64,000 bases of DNA from JBFONV01 sp040779335 (GCA_040779335.1 JBFONV010000001.1:930001-994000), one strand, 5' to 3'; positions 17,306 through 26,532 are shown, counted from the stretch's first letter. Program-made: numbers and translations. Notes: generated by a model from the sequence alone, not told the origin.

Positions 17306-17698
17306 ATGACTTCACTTAACATTACGGGCTTTTATGCTGGCTTACTGGCATTGCTTTTGATTGTTTTAGCGGTAAACATTATTCGTTTGCGTTACCAATT
17401 CAAGGTTGGCATAGGTGACGGCGGGCAAACACCCTTAGCGAAAGCGATCAGAATACATGGTAATTTTATTGAATATATTCCATTAGCATTAGTGTTGCTA
17501 GCTTGCTATGAAGTCAGTGGTGCAAATGTGATGTTTTTACATGCATTAGGCAGCATCTTGTTTATTGGTCGTGTTTTGCATGCTATTGGCTTAACTAAGT
17601 CAACAGGCGTGTCAAAGCAACGCCAAATTGGCATGACGTCGACTTTTATAGTGATAATAATTTTATCGATTGAAAATATTCGATTGTTTGTTTTTTAG
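17306..17698 (+). CDS. MAPEG-family membrane protein
   Basis: 130 residues with four predicted membrane segments (about 8-28, 55-75, 78-98, 108-128) and the MAPEG pattern: RLRYQFKVGIGDGGQTPLAK after helix 1, then IRIHGNFIEYIPLALVLL and GRVLHAIGLT. MAPEG proteins include membrane glutathione transferases; the bacterial YecN-like members have no firm function. The ribosome binding site AGAGGA lies 8 bp upstream. It stands alone, convergent with the next gene. Confidence 0.88.
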   Translation: MTSLNITGFYAGLLALLLIVLAVNIIRLRYQFKVGIGDGGQTPLAKAIRIHGNFIEYIPLALVLLACYEVSGANVMFLHALGSILFIGRVLHAIGLTKSTGVSKQRQIGMTSTFIVIIILSIENIRLFVF

Positions 17699-17721
17699 TT
17701 TATCAGATCGTGTACCTTGCT

Positions 17722-17748
17722 AGGTCAATGCTCATGTGGCATTGACCT
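17722..17748. terminator. Bidirectional hairpin between convergent genes
   Basis: A perfect 9-bp stem, AGGTCAATG/CATTGACCT, with a 9-nt loop. It sits between the MAPEG gene and the convergent acetyltransferase and overlaps the last base of the latter's stop codon. T tracts are poor. Confidence 0.5.
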
Positions 17749-18221
17749 TATGCAGCATCTTCTTTATGCACCATAGATATGTGTGGAATGTTATCCTCTA
17801 AATACATATCAGATACACGAGTAAAGCCGTGCTGATTGTAAAATTTTTCTAAGTGTTCTTGAGCTGATATTTTAAGCTTTTTGTCTGGGAACGTTTGCTT
17901 ACATACATCTAAAGCTTTCTCTATCAGAGTATGTCCTAGACCTTTACCACGAGCGGGCGGCGCAATAATCACTCGTCCTATACTGATATAGTCTTTATAG
18001 CTTAATCCTTCAGGCAGAATGCGCAGATAGGTTGTCATTATATTGTCTTGATAACAGAACAAATGGATAGTCTTTGGGTGCTTGTCCAAATCATCTAAAT
18101 CGGGGTAGTAGCAGGTTTGTTCAACGACAAAAACGTCAATACGCAATTTTAAAAAATCATAAAGTTCATTTGTGGTTAACTGATCAAAGGTTTTGATTTG
18201 CCACAAAATACTATCGGTCAT
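17748..18221 (-). CDS. elaA: ElaA-like GNAT acetyltransferase
   Basis: 157 residues with the ElaA-type start (WQIKTFDQLTTNELYDFLKLR, then DVFVVEQTCYYPDLDDLD) and the acetyl-CoA loop IAPPARGKGLGHTLIEKAL at about residues 93-111. ElaA proteins are small single-domain N-acetyltransferases of unknown substrate. The length matches the family. It is monocistronic, and the upstream 100 bp contains no obvious promoter. Confidence 0.87.
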   Translation of the reverse strand: MTDSILWQIKTFDQLTTNELYDFLKLRIDVFVVEQTCYYPDLDDLDKHPKTIHLFCYQDNIMTTYLRILPEGLSYKDYISIGRVIIAPPARGKGLGHTLIEKALDVCKQTFPDKKLKISAQEHLEKFYNQHGFTRVSDMYLEDNIPHISMVHKEDAA

Positions 18222-18323
18222 TATTTATCTCTATCACTTATTATAAAGGATAGTCTTACATGACGATAAAGCACTGTACAGTGCTAATTTACAGCAAGGT
18301 TAGCAATTAAATTCAGCTGGATA

Positions 18324-19190
18324 TTATTCTTGATTGATAATAGAAACAGTATTCCTATCGATAAAAAATCCAGCTTGAGTATAAGCATTCACAATGCGCT
18401 TATTTTTTCTTAGTTGTTGTAGACCGATATTTATTGCCTTGATGGCTTCAGCGCCTTTAGGATGTTTTTTACTAATAACAAAATGCCTGCTGTCGTTTAG
18501 TTGTACCGCTATTTTAGGCACTGGTGCCAAGGTTATTTTTTCCATGCTAAAGACTTGGTTATTACTTGAGTGAAATGGCATCAGTAAAAAATCGATCCAT
18601 TGCAGATTGACCATTCGTGCCATACTCAACCATTCATCTTCTCTTACTAGTTCTTTTAAAGGTAATGATTGTAACGTTTGCCAGTCAGTGCGCCATTTGG
18701 GGGTAGATACTGCGGTGAGAGCGCTTAAATCAGCTAATGATTTTATCGATAACGTTTTACTATTTTGGGGACTAGTATATATACCGGCGATATATTCTCC
18801 GCTTCTAATCACTGGCTCGGAAATATACAACTCGCTATTAAGGGGAGTCGCGTCTTGTCGCCAATAAGAATCAAAACTGATCAATAATTTTCCAGACTGC
18901 AACATTTTAGTATTACGAAAATTTACTTTGCCCGGAAAATAACTGAAGGTATGAGCAAAGCCACCTAGTGCTAGCGCTTGCTGGGCAATAATCATATCGA
19001 CTACATCTCGACGTACCGTTTTTCCGGAAAAGTCGTTAATAGTGGTGACATCGCGTTCGCCAACAAAATCTCGATAATCGTCATAAACATCATCTCTAAT
19101 GTAAATAAGAATTTCTTCAGCGTGCGCAACAGGGATAAGGGTGAATTCAACAAAACAGCAAAGAGCAAGAATGACTCGACTTAACGACAT
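18324..19190 (-). CDS. Exported solute-binding (SBP family 3-like) protein
   Basis: 288 residues with a signal peptide (about 24 residues, cleavage after AHA) and the pattern of a periplasmic type-2 binding protein. Near the N-terminus is GKTVRRDVVDMIIAQQALALG; hinge-like segments (IKSLADLSAL, LQWIDFLLMPFHSSN) follow. No transporter permease or ATPase is nearby, and there is no GGDEF or kinase fusion. Such orphan proteins in Alteromonadales are often annotated as transporter substrate-binding domain proteins and may be sensors or remnants. Ligand unknown. Confidence 0.65.
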   Translation of the reverse strand: MSLSRVILALCCFVEFTLIPVAHAEEILIYIRDDVYDDYRDFVGERDVTTINDFSGKTVRRDVVDMIIAQQALALGGFAHTFSYFPGKVNFRNTKMLQSGKLLISFDSYWRQDATPLNSELYISEPVIRSGEYIAGIYTSPQNSKTLSIKSLADLSALTAVSTPKWRTDWQTLQSLPLKELVREDEWLSMARMVNLQWIDFLLMPFHSSNNQVFSMEKITLAPVPKIAVQLNDSRHFVISKKHPKGAEAIKAINIGLQQLRKNKRIVNAYTQAGFFIDRNTVSIINQE

Positions 19191-19254
19191 AACTTACTCT
19201 CCTCTGTTCAAATGAGATAACTTTATACACCATAGTATCAGCATAGCGATAGAT

Positions 19255-19281
19255 AAAGAAAAAGGCACATAATGCGCCTTT
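19255..19281 (-). terminator. Terminator of the his operon
   Basis: On the minus strand, AAAGGCGCA-TTA-TGTGCCTTT (one G-T pair) followed by TTTCTTT, 16 bp beyond the hisIE stop. Confidence 0.85.
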
Positions 19282-19296
19282 CTTTAGTTATTTATC

Positions 19297-19917
19297 TTAT
19301 TTGTTATGTCTTTGCTCTAGTACCGCCATGACCTGAGACAAGGCGATGTTTTTATCTTGCAGCAATACTAGCGTGTGATAAAACAGATCGGCACATTCTC
19401 CTAGTAAATCCTCTTTGGTTTCAGCAACAGCGGCTAGGGCAACTTCAACCCCTTCTTCGCCAACTTTTTGGGCTATTTTAGTAGTGCCACGGGCAAAAAG
19501 TTGAGCGGTATAGCTGTGCTCTGGCGCGTCATTTTTACGACTGGCGATAACTTGCTCAAGTTCGCTAAGAAAATTTTGCTGGCTAAGCCTTTGTTCAGGA
19601 AAACATGACTCGGTGCCTAAATGACAACTTGGTCCATTGGGGCGACAAGCAATCAGTAAACTGTCTTGATCGCAATCGGTTAATACCTGGCTGACATTAA
19701 GAAAATTCCCTGAAGTTTCTCCTTTTACCCATAGCGCTTGCTTTGAACGGCTAAAAAAAGTCGCTTTCCCCGATTCTAATGTTTGCTGCAGTGACTCTTG
19801 ATTCATGTATCCTTGCATTAATACCGCGCCGGTATCACTGTGTTGAATAATGGCTGGAATAAGATTATCCATTTTTTGCCACGCTAAGGTGGCTATATTG
19901 TTTACGGTAACTATCAT
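19297..19917 (-). CDS. hisIE: Bifunctional phosphoribosyl-AMP cyclohydrolase / phosphoribosyl-ATP pyrophosphatase
   Basis: 206 residues. The N-terminal HisI domain (VLMQGYMNQESLQQTLESG, WVKGETSGN, zinc/metal ligands in DCDQDSLLIAC and GPSCHLGTESCF) is joined to a C-terminal HisE domain (TAQLFARGTTKIAQKVGEEG, ECADLFYHTLVLL). It performs steps 2 and 3 of histidine synthesis. Its ATG overlaps the hisF stop (ATGA), so it is the last gene of the operon, followed by a terminator. Length equals enterobacterial HisIE within a few residues. Confidence 0.97.
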   Translation of the reverse strand: MIVTVNNIATLAWQKMDNLIPAIIQHSDTGAVLMQGYMNQESLQQTLESGKATFFSRSKQALWVKGETSGNFLNVSQVLTDCDQDSLLIACRPNGPSCHLGTESCFPEQRLSQQNFLSELEQVIASRKNDAPEHSYTAQLFARGTTKIAQKVGEEGVEVALAAVAETKEDLLGECADLFYHTLVLLQDKNIALSQVMAVLEQRHNK

Positions 19918-20687
19918 GCTCTGATCTCGATGTTATGCTTAATAAGATAATTTTTTAGTGTATCCATAGGAATGATGCCTTTATGAAATACACTGGCGGC
20001 AAGGGCACCATCGACGTCTGCCTGTTCAAACACCTCTTTAAAATGTTCAACTTTTCCTGCGCCCCCCGAGGCAATTAACGGGATATTGCAACAAGCACGC
20101 GCTTTTATTAATTGGTCAATATCATAGCCTTCACGCACGCCATCTTGGTTCATACAGTTAAGAACGATTTCGCCCGCGCCAAGTTTTTGCACCTGTTCAA
20201 TCCACTCAAAGGTATGCCAGCGGGTTTGTTGGGTACGTTTCTCATCACCGGTGAATTGATGCACCTGATATAGCCCTGTTTCTTGGTCAAAGAAGCTATC
20301 AATACCGACCACCACACATTGCTGACCAAAATGATCGGCTAATCGCGCGATAAGTTCGGGCTCTCTCAACGCAGGGGAATTAATGCTGATTTTGTCTGCC
20401 CCCATCATTAATATTTGTTGGGCATCTTGTTCGCTTTTTATGCCACCAGCGACACAAAACGGTATGTCGATTACTTCGGCAATTCTACTTACCCAGCTTT
20501 TATCTACTACTCTATCATCGCTACTGGCGGTAATATCATAAAAAACCAGTTCGTCCGCGCCAGCTTCGGCGTATTTTTGTGCTAATGGTACGATATCGCC
20601 AATAATTTCATGGTTGCGAAATTGCACACCCTTGACGACCTTACCGTCACGAACATCAAGGCACGGAATTATGCGTTTAGCCAGCAT
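19914..20687 (-). CDS. hisF: Imidazole glycerol phosphate synthase, cyclase subunit
   Basis: 257 residues, a (beta/alpha)8 barrel with the catalytic Asp11 (CLDVRDGKVVKG) and the second Asp in VGIDSFF near residue 130. Phosphate-binding GGI and ASGGAG motifs are present. It accepts ammonia from HisH and makes imidazole glycerol phosphate and AICAR. It overlaps hisA by 19 bp and hisIE by 4 bp. Nothing unusual. Confidence 0.98.
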   Translation of the reverse strand: MLAKRIIPCLDVRDGKVVKGVQFRNHEIIGDIVPLAQKYAEAGADELVFYDITASSDDRVVDKSWVSRIAEVIDIPFCVAGGIKSEQDAQQILMMGADKISINSPALREPELIARLADHFGQQCVVVGIDSFFDQETGLYQVHQFTGDEKRTQQTRWHTFEWIEQVQKLGAGEIVLNCMNQDGVREGYDIDQLIKARACCNIPLIASGGAGKVEHFKEVFEQADVDGALAASVFHKGIIPMDTLKNYLIKHNIEIRA

Positions 20688-21406
20688 GCGATTGCCTCCT
20701 CAAGGGTAAATTTACCTTCTAACAATGACCGTCCAAGTATTACTCCTGCAACCCCTGTAGGAATAAGTGCCTTAATATCCTCTAGGCTACCTATACCGCC
20801 AGAAGCTTGCCATTGAACACTGGGGTATTTTTGGCAAAGCTCATGATAAAGGCCCACGTTAGTGCCTGTTAAGGTACCGTCTTTGCTTATATCAGTACAT
20901 AAAATATGCTTGATACCGGCTTGAATATATTGCGCCATAATGTCTTCTAAATTAACACCACTATCTTTTATCCAACCATGAGTCGGTAGGGTTTTATTAC
21001 CATTTTCATCAATACGGATATCGAGTGCGAGTACTATTTTTTCATCGCCATAAGTGCTTAGCCATTTGCTCACTAACTCGGGATTTTTAATCGCTAAACT
21101 CCCAATAACCACTCGATCTGCACCCAATGCTAGTAATTGCTCAACGTCAGCTTCACAACGGATACCGCCGCCAACTTGAATGGTCATTTCTGGGTGGTTG
21201 ACTACGGTTTTAAGAGTATCTAACTGACGTTTAGCACTGTCTTTTGCACCATCTAAATCTACAAAATGCATCACTTTTGCCCCAGCATCAAAATAGGCTT
21301 CTTGCCTTTCTTGAACTGTGTATTGATATTGGGTTTTTTGTTGGTAGTCGCCTTGAAACAAACGGACGACTTGACCATTGATAAGGTCAATTGCGGGGAT
21401 CATCAT
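20669..21406 (-). CDS. hisA: ProFAR isomerase
   Basis: 245 residues, the E. coli length. The barrel carries the catalytic Asp in PAIDLINGQVVRL at the start and in LALDIRID near residue 129, plus VQVGGGIR and ASGGIG phosphate sites. It converts ProFAR to PRFAR. The ATG at 21406 is aligned with the usual start; a second Met follows directly. A 39-bp gap, the longest inside the operon, separates it from hisH; its 3' end overlaps hisF. Confidence 0.97.
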   Translation of the reverse strand: MMIPAIDLINGQVVRLFQGDYQQKTQYQYTVQERQEAYFDAGAKVMHFVDLDGAKDSAKRQLDTLKTVVNHPEMTIQVGGGIRCEADVEQLLALGADRVVIGSLAIKNPELVSKWLSTYGDEKIVLALDIRIDENGNKTLPTHGWIKDSGVNLEDIMAQYIQAGIKHILCTDISKDGTLTGTNVGLYHELCQKYPSVQWQASGGIGSLEDIKALIPTGVAGVILGRSLLEGKFTLEEAIACWLNA

Positions 21407-21445
21407 GTTGTGATGTACTCCAATGCCTGAGTGGAAATATTCATC

Positions 21446-22093
21446 TTACATCTCCAAAAAATTTTTAATGATCTGACTACCTAACTTTCCTGAGCGCTCA
21501 GGGTGAAATTGACAGCCGATAAAGTTGTCTTTGGCAATCGCGGCAGAAAATTCACTGCCGTATTCGCTACTGGCAATGGTAAATTCACTAACAGGTGCAG
21601 CAAAACTGTGCACAAAATAAAAATAATCACCTACTTTTATGCCATCGAATACAGGGTGCTCACTGACACTTGTTAATGTATTCCAACCCATGTGTGGAAT
21701 TCTATTACCACGGGCATCTAACGGGAGAATCTGTGTCGGGATCAAGCCTAAACAGGTGATTTGCTCATCTGACAATTTTATATCTTCATTTGAAGATTTT
21801 ATTCCTTCAGTTGATGGCTTTATTCCCTCTGTTGAGGACTCGGCCATTAATTGCATACCCAAGCAAAAGCCTAGTACTGGTTGTGTGAGCTGTTGTAATG
21901 TCTCGACTAAATTTTTTGCACGAATATTTGCCATCGCATGTCGCGCATTACCGACGCCAGGTAAAATAACTTTATCGGCGTTTTTTATTAGGGTTAAATC
22001 ATCAGTAATTTCTACTTGATAACCTAAACGTTCCACCGCAAATTTTACCGATGACAAATTTGCACAACCGGTATCAACGATAATATTAGTCAC
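21446..22093 (-). CDS. hisH: Imidazole glycerol phosphate synthase, glutaminase subunit, with an internal heptad repeat
   Basis: 215 residues against about 196 in E. coli. The class I amidotransferase triad is present: Cys77 (GFCLGMQ), and His/Glu in CQFHPERSGKLG. It starts at a GTG whose G is also the last base of the hisB stop codon. Just after the nucleophile segment, residues 87-107 are three tandem 7-residue units (STEGIKP, STEGIKS, SNEDIKL) followed by a partial SDEQI. This insertion accounts for the extra length and is not part of the normal fold. The rest looks functional: oxyanion strand, DYFYFVHSF and the C-terminal His/Glu are intact. Confidence 0.96.
   Translation of the reverse strand: MTNIIVDTGCANLSSVKFAVERLGYQVEITDDLTLIKNADKVILPGVGNARHAMANIRAKNLVETLQQLTQPVLGFCLGMQLMAESSTEGIKPSTEGIKSSNEDIKLSDEQITCLGLIPTQILPLDARGNRIPHMGWNTLTSVSEHPVFDGIKVGDYFYFVHSFAAPVSEFTIASSEYGSEFSAAIAKDNFIGCQFHPERSGKLGSQIIKNFLEM
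21773..21835 (-). repeat. Three tandem 21-bp units inside hisH
   Basis: In-frame repeats encoding seven residues each, at hisH codons 87-107, with a fourth decayed unit beyond. Copies have diverged mainly in the third unit. The length is a multiple of three, so unit number can change without frameshift. Confidence 0.85.
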
Positions 22094-23163
22094 TACAAGC
22101 TTCCTTTTGAACTTGGTAAGTCGTTACCTTTTACCGCAATCGCTTGTCTAAGTGCACGGCCAAACACTTTAAACAGGCTTTCTACTTGGTGATGGCAATT
22201 ACCTTTTGTAGTGGATAAATGCAGTGTAATGGCCATAGCATCGGCAAGCGAGCGAAAAAAATGTGACACCATTTGCGTCGACATCGTGCCAACATGGCTA
22301 TCAGTAAAGTCGGCATTAAATTCTAGCCACGGTCTTCCAGATAAATCGATGGCGCATTCGGCTTTACATTCATCCATTGGCAGAACAAAACCAAAACGAC
22401 CAATACCACGTTTATCGCCTAAGGCTTGTTTTAACGCTTGGCCCAATGCTAATGCGGTATCCTCAACACTGTGATGTTCATCAATATGATAGTCGCCATC
22501 AACCTTGCATTGCATATTAAAACCGCCGTGTGTGGCGATTTGTTCAAGCATATGGTCAAAAAAACCGAGTCCAGTATTAATAGATATATCGCCGCTGCTA
22601 TCAAGGTTGACCGCAACTTGAATGTCGGTTTCTTTAGTGGTTCGTGTAACAGTTGCTGTGCGTGGCTGATTTAATAATTGTTCGGTAATCGTGGTCCAAT
22701 TTAATTGCTGACGATCATATTTAATTGCTTTAATCCCCATGTTTTCGGCGAGTTGTATGTCGGTATCACGATCGCCAATAACATACGAGTTAGCAAAATT
22801 AACTTTGCCTTGCTGTAAATAGTCTTTAACGAGTCCCAGCTTGGGTTTGCGACAGCTACAGTTGTCTTCATCAAAGTGCGGACAAATGAGTACGTCAGCA
22901 AAGTTAACCCCTTGTGATGAAAACATCTCCATCATTTTGTCATGAGGAAGGTCAAAATCTTCTTGCGGGTAGCTCGAGGTACCAAGGCCATCTTGATTCG
23001 ACACTATTATCAGTTTGAATCCTTTGCTCTGTAATGCCAGTAGCGCAGGGATCACCTGAGGTTCAAAAACGAGTTTTTCCAAGTTATCTACTTGTTTATC
23101 ACTAACAGGTTCTTCTATTAATGTGCCGTCGCGGTCAATAAATAATATATTTTCTTGAGTCAT
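22093..23163 (-). CDS. hisB: Bifunctional histidinol-phosphatase / imidazoleglycerol-phosphate dehydratase
   Basis: 356 residues. The N-terminal HAD phosphatase shows FIDRDGTLIEEP (Asp10 nucleophile, Asp12), IVSNQDGLGTS and the zinc loop CPHFDEDNCSCRKPK. The C-terminal dehydratase begins near residue 168 and has FFDHMLEQIATHGGF, the metal motif DEHHSVEDTALALG and HHQVESLFK. It performs steps 6 and 8 of the pathway. Fusion of the two activities is typical of Gammaproteobacteria. It lies 19 bp after hisC and runs into hisH with a 1-bp overlap. Confidence 0.98.
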   Translation of the reverse strand: MTQENILFIDRDGTLIEEPVSDKQVDNLEKLVFEPQVIPALLALQSKGFKLIIVSNQDGLGTSSYPQEDFDLPHDKMMEMFSSQGVNFADVLICPHFDEDNCSCRKPKLGLVKDYLQQGKVNFANSYVIGDRDTDIQLAENMGIKAIKYDRQQLNWTTITEQLLNQPRTATVTRTTKETDIQVAVNLDSSGDISINTGLGFFDHMLEQIATHGGFNMQCKVDGDYHIDEHHSVEDTALALGQALKQALGDKRGIGRFGFVLPMDECKAECAIDLSGRPWLEFNADFTDSHVGTMSTQMVSHFFRSLADAMAITLHLSTTKGNCHHQVESLFKVFGRALRQAIAVKGNDLPSSKGSL

Positions 23164-23182
23164 GATTATTCTCTGTGCCTTG

Positions 23183-24292
23183 TTATATCGAGTGGCTCGT
23201 TGCTGATACTGTTATCGTTTGTTCGATTACTTTTTTAAGTAAGGACAATTCTCGTTCGCTGCCGATGCTAATGCGCAAACAATTATCTAATTGTAGTTGT
23301 TTAGATTGATCACGAATTAATATGCCTTGTTGCGCTAATGCATTAAAAATAAGATCTTTTTTCTGAGTAGAAAACAACACAAAATTAGCGTCACTTGGGT
23401 ATACCTGTTGGCACCACTCTTGTTCGTTCAACCACGCACTAAGCTCTGCTCTTAATAAATTCGATTCTTGTACGCGAATCGAGATTTGCTGCAGTCCTTC
23501 TTTTGTTAGCGCGTTAGTGGCGATATCTGCAACTGGCGCTGGAACGGGATAGGGGGCAATGACTTTGCTCAACATGACAATGGTATCACTATTGGCAAGT
23601 GTGAAACCGCAGCGTAACCCCGCTAAAGCAAAGGCTTTAGACAAAGTGCGAAGGACAATTAAATTAGGATATTTTGAAATCCAATTGGCAACGGTTTTAT
23701 CAGAGCAAAATTCAATGTAGGCTTCATCGACAACAACAATAGCACTGTCTTGAAATACATTGAGTGTTGCTTCTATTTGATCATGTGGTATTAAATTACC
23801 CGTCGGGTTTCCTGGTGAGCAGACAAAGACGACTTTGACCTTACCTACCTGCTGACGCATACCTTCTAAGTCGAGTCTATTATCAAGAAGCGGCACTTTT
23901 ACTATACCTGCGCCGTGATTCTCAGCACTTATGGCATACATGCCATATGTTGGTGGGCAAATTAAAATACTGTCCTGGTATGCTCGACAAAAGGTGCGAA
24001 TAATGAGTTCTATGCCTTCATCTGCACCGCGGGTGGCCAAGATGTTTTCACGAGGCTGCTGGCAATATTCACTATAGGCATTTAACAATGGTTCAGGTTG
24101 AAAATCAGGATATCGGTTGATGCAGTCACCGTTGAGTTGATAAATGCCCGGTCCTGGTGACTCATTGGCGTTCAACCATATTTTACTGTTGCTTGCCTCC
24201 GAACTCGAATATAAACGTCGTGCAGATTGATAGGGCACCATGTCTAACAATTCAGGTCGCACAAGTTTGTTGACTACACTAGTTGCACTCAT
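23183..24292 (-). CDS. hisC: Histidinol-phosphate aminotransferase
   Basis: 369 residues, class II PLP aminotransferase fold. Visible are WLNANESP near the N-terminus, ATRGADEGIELIIRTFC, SPGNPTGN, VVVDEAYIEF and the PLP-binding Lys in RTLSKAFALAGLRCG. It converts imidazole acetol phosphate to histidinol phosphate. Its start overlaps the hisD stop by 4 bp. Slightly longer than E. coli HisC (356) because of extra residues at the N-terminus and the C-terminal tail (VSATSHSI). Confidence 0.97.
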   Translation of the reverse strand: MSATSVVNKLVRPELLDMVPYQSARRLYSSSEASNSKIWLNANESPGPGIYQLNGDCINRYPDFQPEPLLNAYSEYCQQPRENILATRGADEGIELIIRTFCRAYQDSILICPPTYGMYAISAENHGAGIVKVPLLDNRLDLEGMRQQVGKVKVVFVCSPGNPTGNLIPHDQIEATLNVFQDSAIVVVDEAYIEFCSDKTVANWISKYPNLIVLRTLSKAFALAGLRCGFTLANSDTIVMLSKVIAPYPVPAPVADIATNALTKEGLQQISIRVQESNLLRAELSAWLNEQEWCQQVYPSDANFVLFSTQKKDLIFNALAQQGILIRDQSKQLQLDNCLRISIGSERELSLLKKVIEQTITVSATSHSI

Positions 24293-25608
24293 GCTTTTTC
24301 TCCTTCGGTTTGCTCAAGTTTGATTGTTTCTAAGCGAATAGTGACCGCACGTTGATGTGCGTCTAATCCTTCAGCATCCGTTAATTCGTTGATACATGGA
24401 GCTAAGCTTGCTAACCCTGCTGGTGTCAGTTCTTGCACTGTATAGCGGCGTGAAAAGTCAGCAAGTGTTAAGCTGCTATACACTTTGGAGTAGCCGTACG
24501 TTGGCAATACGTGGTTTGTGCCACTGGCATAATCTCCAGCTGATTCGGGGCTATAATTGCCGACAAATATAGAACCAGCATTTCTCAAATCTTCTAGTAA
24601 CGATGAGTTTTGTTGGGTTTGTATGATCAGGTGTTCAGGTCCGTACTGATTAGAAACTTGCACTGCTTGGGCTAAATCACGGGTTAAAATTAATCGACTT
24701 TGTGCTAACGCCTGTTCGGCAATACTGCGACGTGATAACACGGATAATTGTAAGTTTAATTGCTGCTTTACCTCGTTAATTATTGAGGTACTGTCACTGA
24801 GCAAAATCACTTGGCTATCAGGACCGTGCTCAGCCTGTGATAGCAGATCTGCAGCGATAAAGGCAGGAACACTTGTTTCATCGGCAATCACTAACACTTC
24901 TGAAGGACCGGCAGGCATATCGATAGCAAACCCAGGTACTTGTTGAGATAACTGTTTTTTGGCTTCGGTAACAAAACGATTACCTGGACCAAAAACTTTA
25001 TTGACTGGTTGTATTGTTTGGGTGCCATAGGCCAATGCAGCAATGGCTTGTGCGCCGCCGATGGTGTAAATCTCAGTAATGCCACATAAATCTGCTGCAA
25101 CTAATACTTCATTAGCAAGCTGGCCGTTCTTATCTGGCGGACATACCAGTACCGTGCGATCACATTGGGCTATTTGCGCAGGGACACCAAGCATCAATAC
25201 GGTTGACGGAAGGGGTGCGCTGCCCGCTGGAATATAAAGACCCACACTCTCAATGGCTTGAGATTTCAATGTACAGCGCACGCCAGGTCGTGTTTCAACC
25301 TCAATTTCTTGAAACTGTTGCGCGTCATGGAAGCGTTTTATTTGCTGATAGGCAGTTTGGATTGCCTCGAAACGCTCATCAGTTATTGCCGCTTTTGCTT
25401 GGTTAATTTGTGTTTGGTTAACGCTCATGGTTGATAAAGCAATGCCGTCAAATTTTTCGGTCAGTGATAGCAATGCCTGATCGCCTTGTTCTTTTACTAA
25501 GGCTATGATCTCGCTCACTTGTGTTGATAAACTTTCGTTATCTGCAATTGCAGGGCGCGCTAACACCGCTTGTTGTTCTTGCTCGGATAATTCTTGCCAA
25601 ATGATCAT
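24289..25608 (-). CDS. hisD: Histidinol dehydrogenase
   Basis: 439 residues from the ATG at 25608; the frame extends to a TTG at 25632 directly against the hisG stop, but AAGGA with 8-bp spacing favours the ATG, and the protein then begins MIIWQELSEQEQQ like other HisD. Motifs include YIPAGSAPLPSTVLML, GPGNRFVTEAKKQL, MPAGPSEVLVIAD and QAEHGPDSQ; the zinc ligands Gln/His lie in the last. It oxidises histidinol to histidine with NAD, the last two steps. It is 24 bp after hisG. Confidence 0.97.
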   Translation of the reverse strand: MIIWQELSEQEQQAVLARPAIADNESLSTQVSEIIALVKEQGDQALLSLTEKFDGIALSTMSVNQTQINQAKAAITDERFEAIQTAYQQIKRFHDAQQFQEIEVETRPGVRCTLKSQAIESVGLYIPAGSAPLPSTVLMLGVPAQIAQCDRTVLVCPPDKNGQLANEVLVAADLCGITEIYTIGGAQAIAALAYGTQTIQPVNKVFGPGNRFVTEAKKQLSQQVPGFAIDMPAGPSEVLVIADETSVPAFIAADLLSQAEHGPDSQVILLSDSTSIINEVKQQLNLQLSVLSRRSIAEQALAQSRLILTRDLAQAVQVSNQYGPEHLIIQTQQNSSLLEDLRNAGSIFVGNYSPESAGDYASGTNHVLPTYGYSKVYSSLTLADFSRRYTVQELTPAGLASLAPCINELTDAEGLDAHQRAVTIRLETIKLEQTEGEKA

Positions 25609-25632
25609 CTTACTAATCCTTACTAATCTCAA

Positions 25633-26532
25633 CTAACCCATCATTTTTTCGATTGGCATTACTAGGATAGAGTTGCAACCTAGGGCATTTAGTTTTTCCA
25701 TGGTTTCCCAGAAAAATGTTTCTGTAGCGACCACGTGCACAGCAACAAGATCATCGCGTCCGGCTAGCGGTAAAATAGTGGGGGTTTCTTTGCCTGGCAT
25801 TAACGCACTAACTTCTTCTATTTTAGATTTAGGGGCGTGCAGCATAATATATTTGCTTTCTTGTGCTTTCATCACTCCCTGAATACGTGGCAGTAAGGTA
25901 TCTAATATCGCTTGTTTCTCTGGTGAAATGGTCTCAGATGATTGGATCAACGAGGCTTTAGAGCGAAAGATAACTTCAACTTCTTTTAAACCGTTCGCCT
26001 CTAATGTTGCGCCGGTAGAAACTAAATCACAGATGCCATCAGCGAGGCCAACTCGAGGAGCTACTTCAACAGAACCTTTTAGTAAGCAAAATTCAATATT
26101 GATGCCATTTTCTTTGGCAAAGCGTTTGAGTAATTGTGGGTAGGTGGTAGCAAAGCGTAAACCGTCTAAACTTTTGATGCCCTGATAGTCAAATTCTTCA
26201 GGCATAGCGATAGATAACCGACAACCCGCAAAGTTTAATCCTGTGGTGCGCACGTAATCGGCTTTTTCATTGAGTAATAATCTTTCCAGTGCGGTTTCTT
26301 CTAGGGTATTGTCACCGACTATGCCTAAGTCACAAACGCCGTCCATTACTAAGCCAGGAATATCACTACTGCGCACGCGCATTATATCAATAGGTAAATT
26401 AGAGACATGAGCGAGAAGACGGCGGTCTGATACATTGAGCTTGAGTCCGCATCGTTTTAGTAAACTTTGCGTGTCGTCGCTTAATCGTCCTGATTTTTGC
26501 ATTGCTATGCGTAATCGCGTTTCTGTCGTCAT
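25633..26532 (-). CDS. hisG: ATP phosphoribosyltransferase
   Basis: 299 residues, exactly the long-form length, with the C-terminal ACT-like regulatory domain (from about residue 225) that mediates feedback inhibition by histidine. The catalytic part shows LRIAMQKSGRLSDDTQSLLKRCG, DLGIVGDNTLEE and the PRPP loop DLVSTGATLEANGL. It is the first structural gene of the operon and commits ATP and PRPP to histidine synthesis. It follows the attenuator by about 60 bp. Transcriptional control by attenuation is evident just upstream. Confidence 0.98.
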   Translation of the reverse strand: MTTETRLRIAMQKSGRLSDDTQSLLKRCGLKLNVSDRRLLAHVSNLPIDIMRVRSSDIPGLVMDGVCDLGIVGDNTLEETALERLLLNEKADYVRTTGLNFAGCRLSIAMPEEFDYQGIKSLDGLRFATTYPQLLKRFAKENGINIEFCLLKGSVEVAPRVGLADGICDLVSTGATLEANGLKEVEVIFRSKASLIQSSETISPEKQAILDTLLPRIQGVMKAQESKYIMLHAPKSKIEEVSALMPGKETPTILPLAGRDDLVAVHVVATETFFWETMEKLNALGCNSILVMPIEKMMG

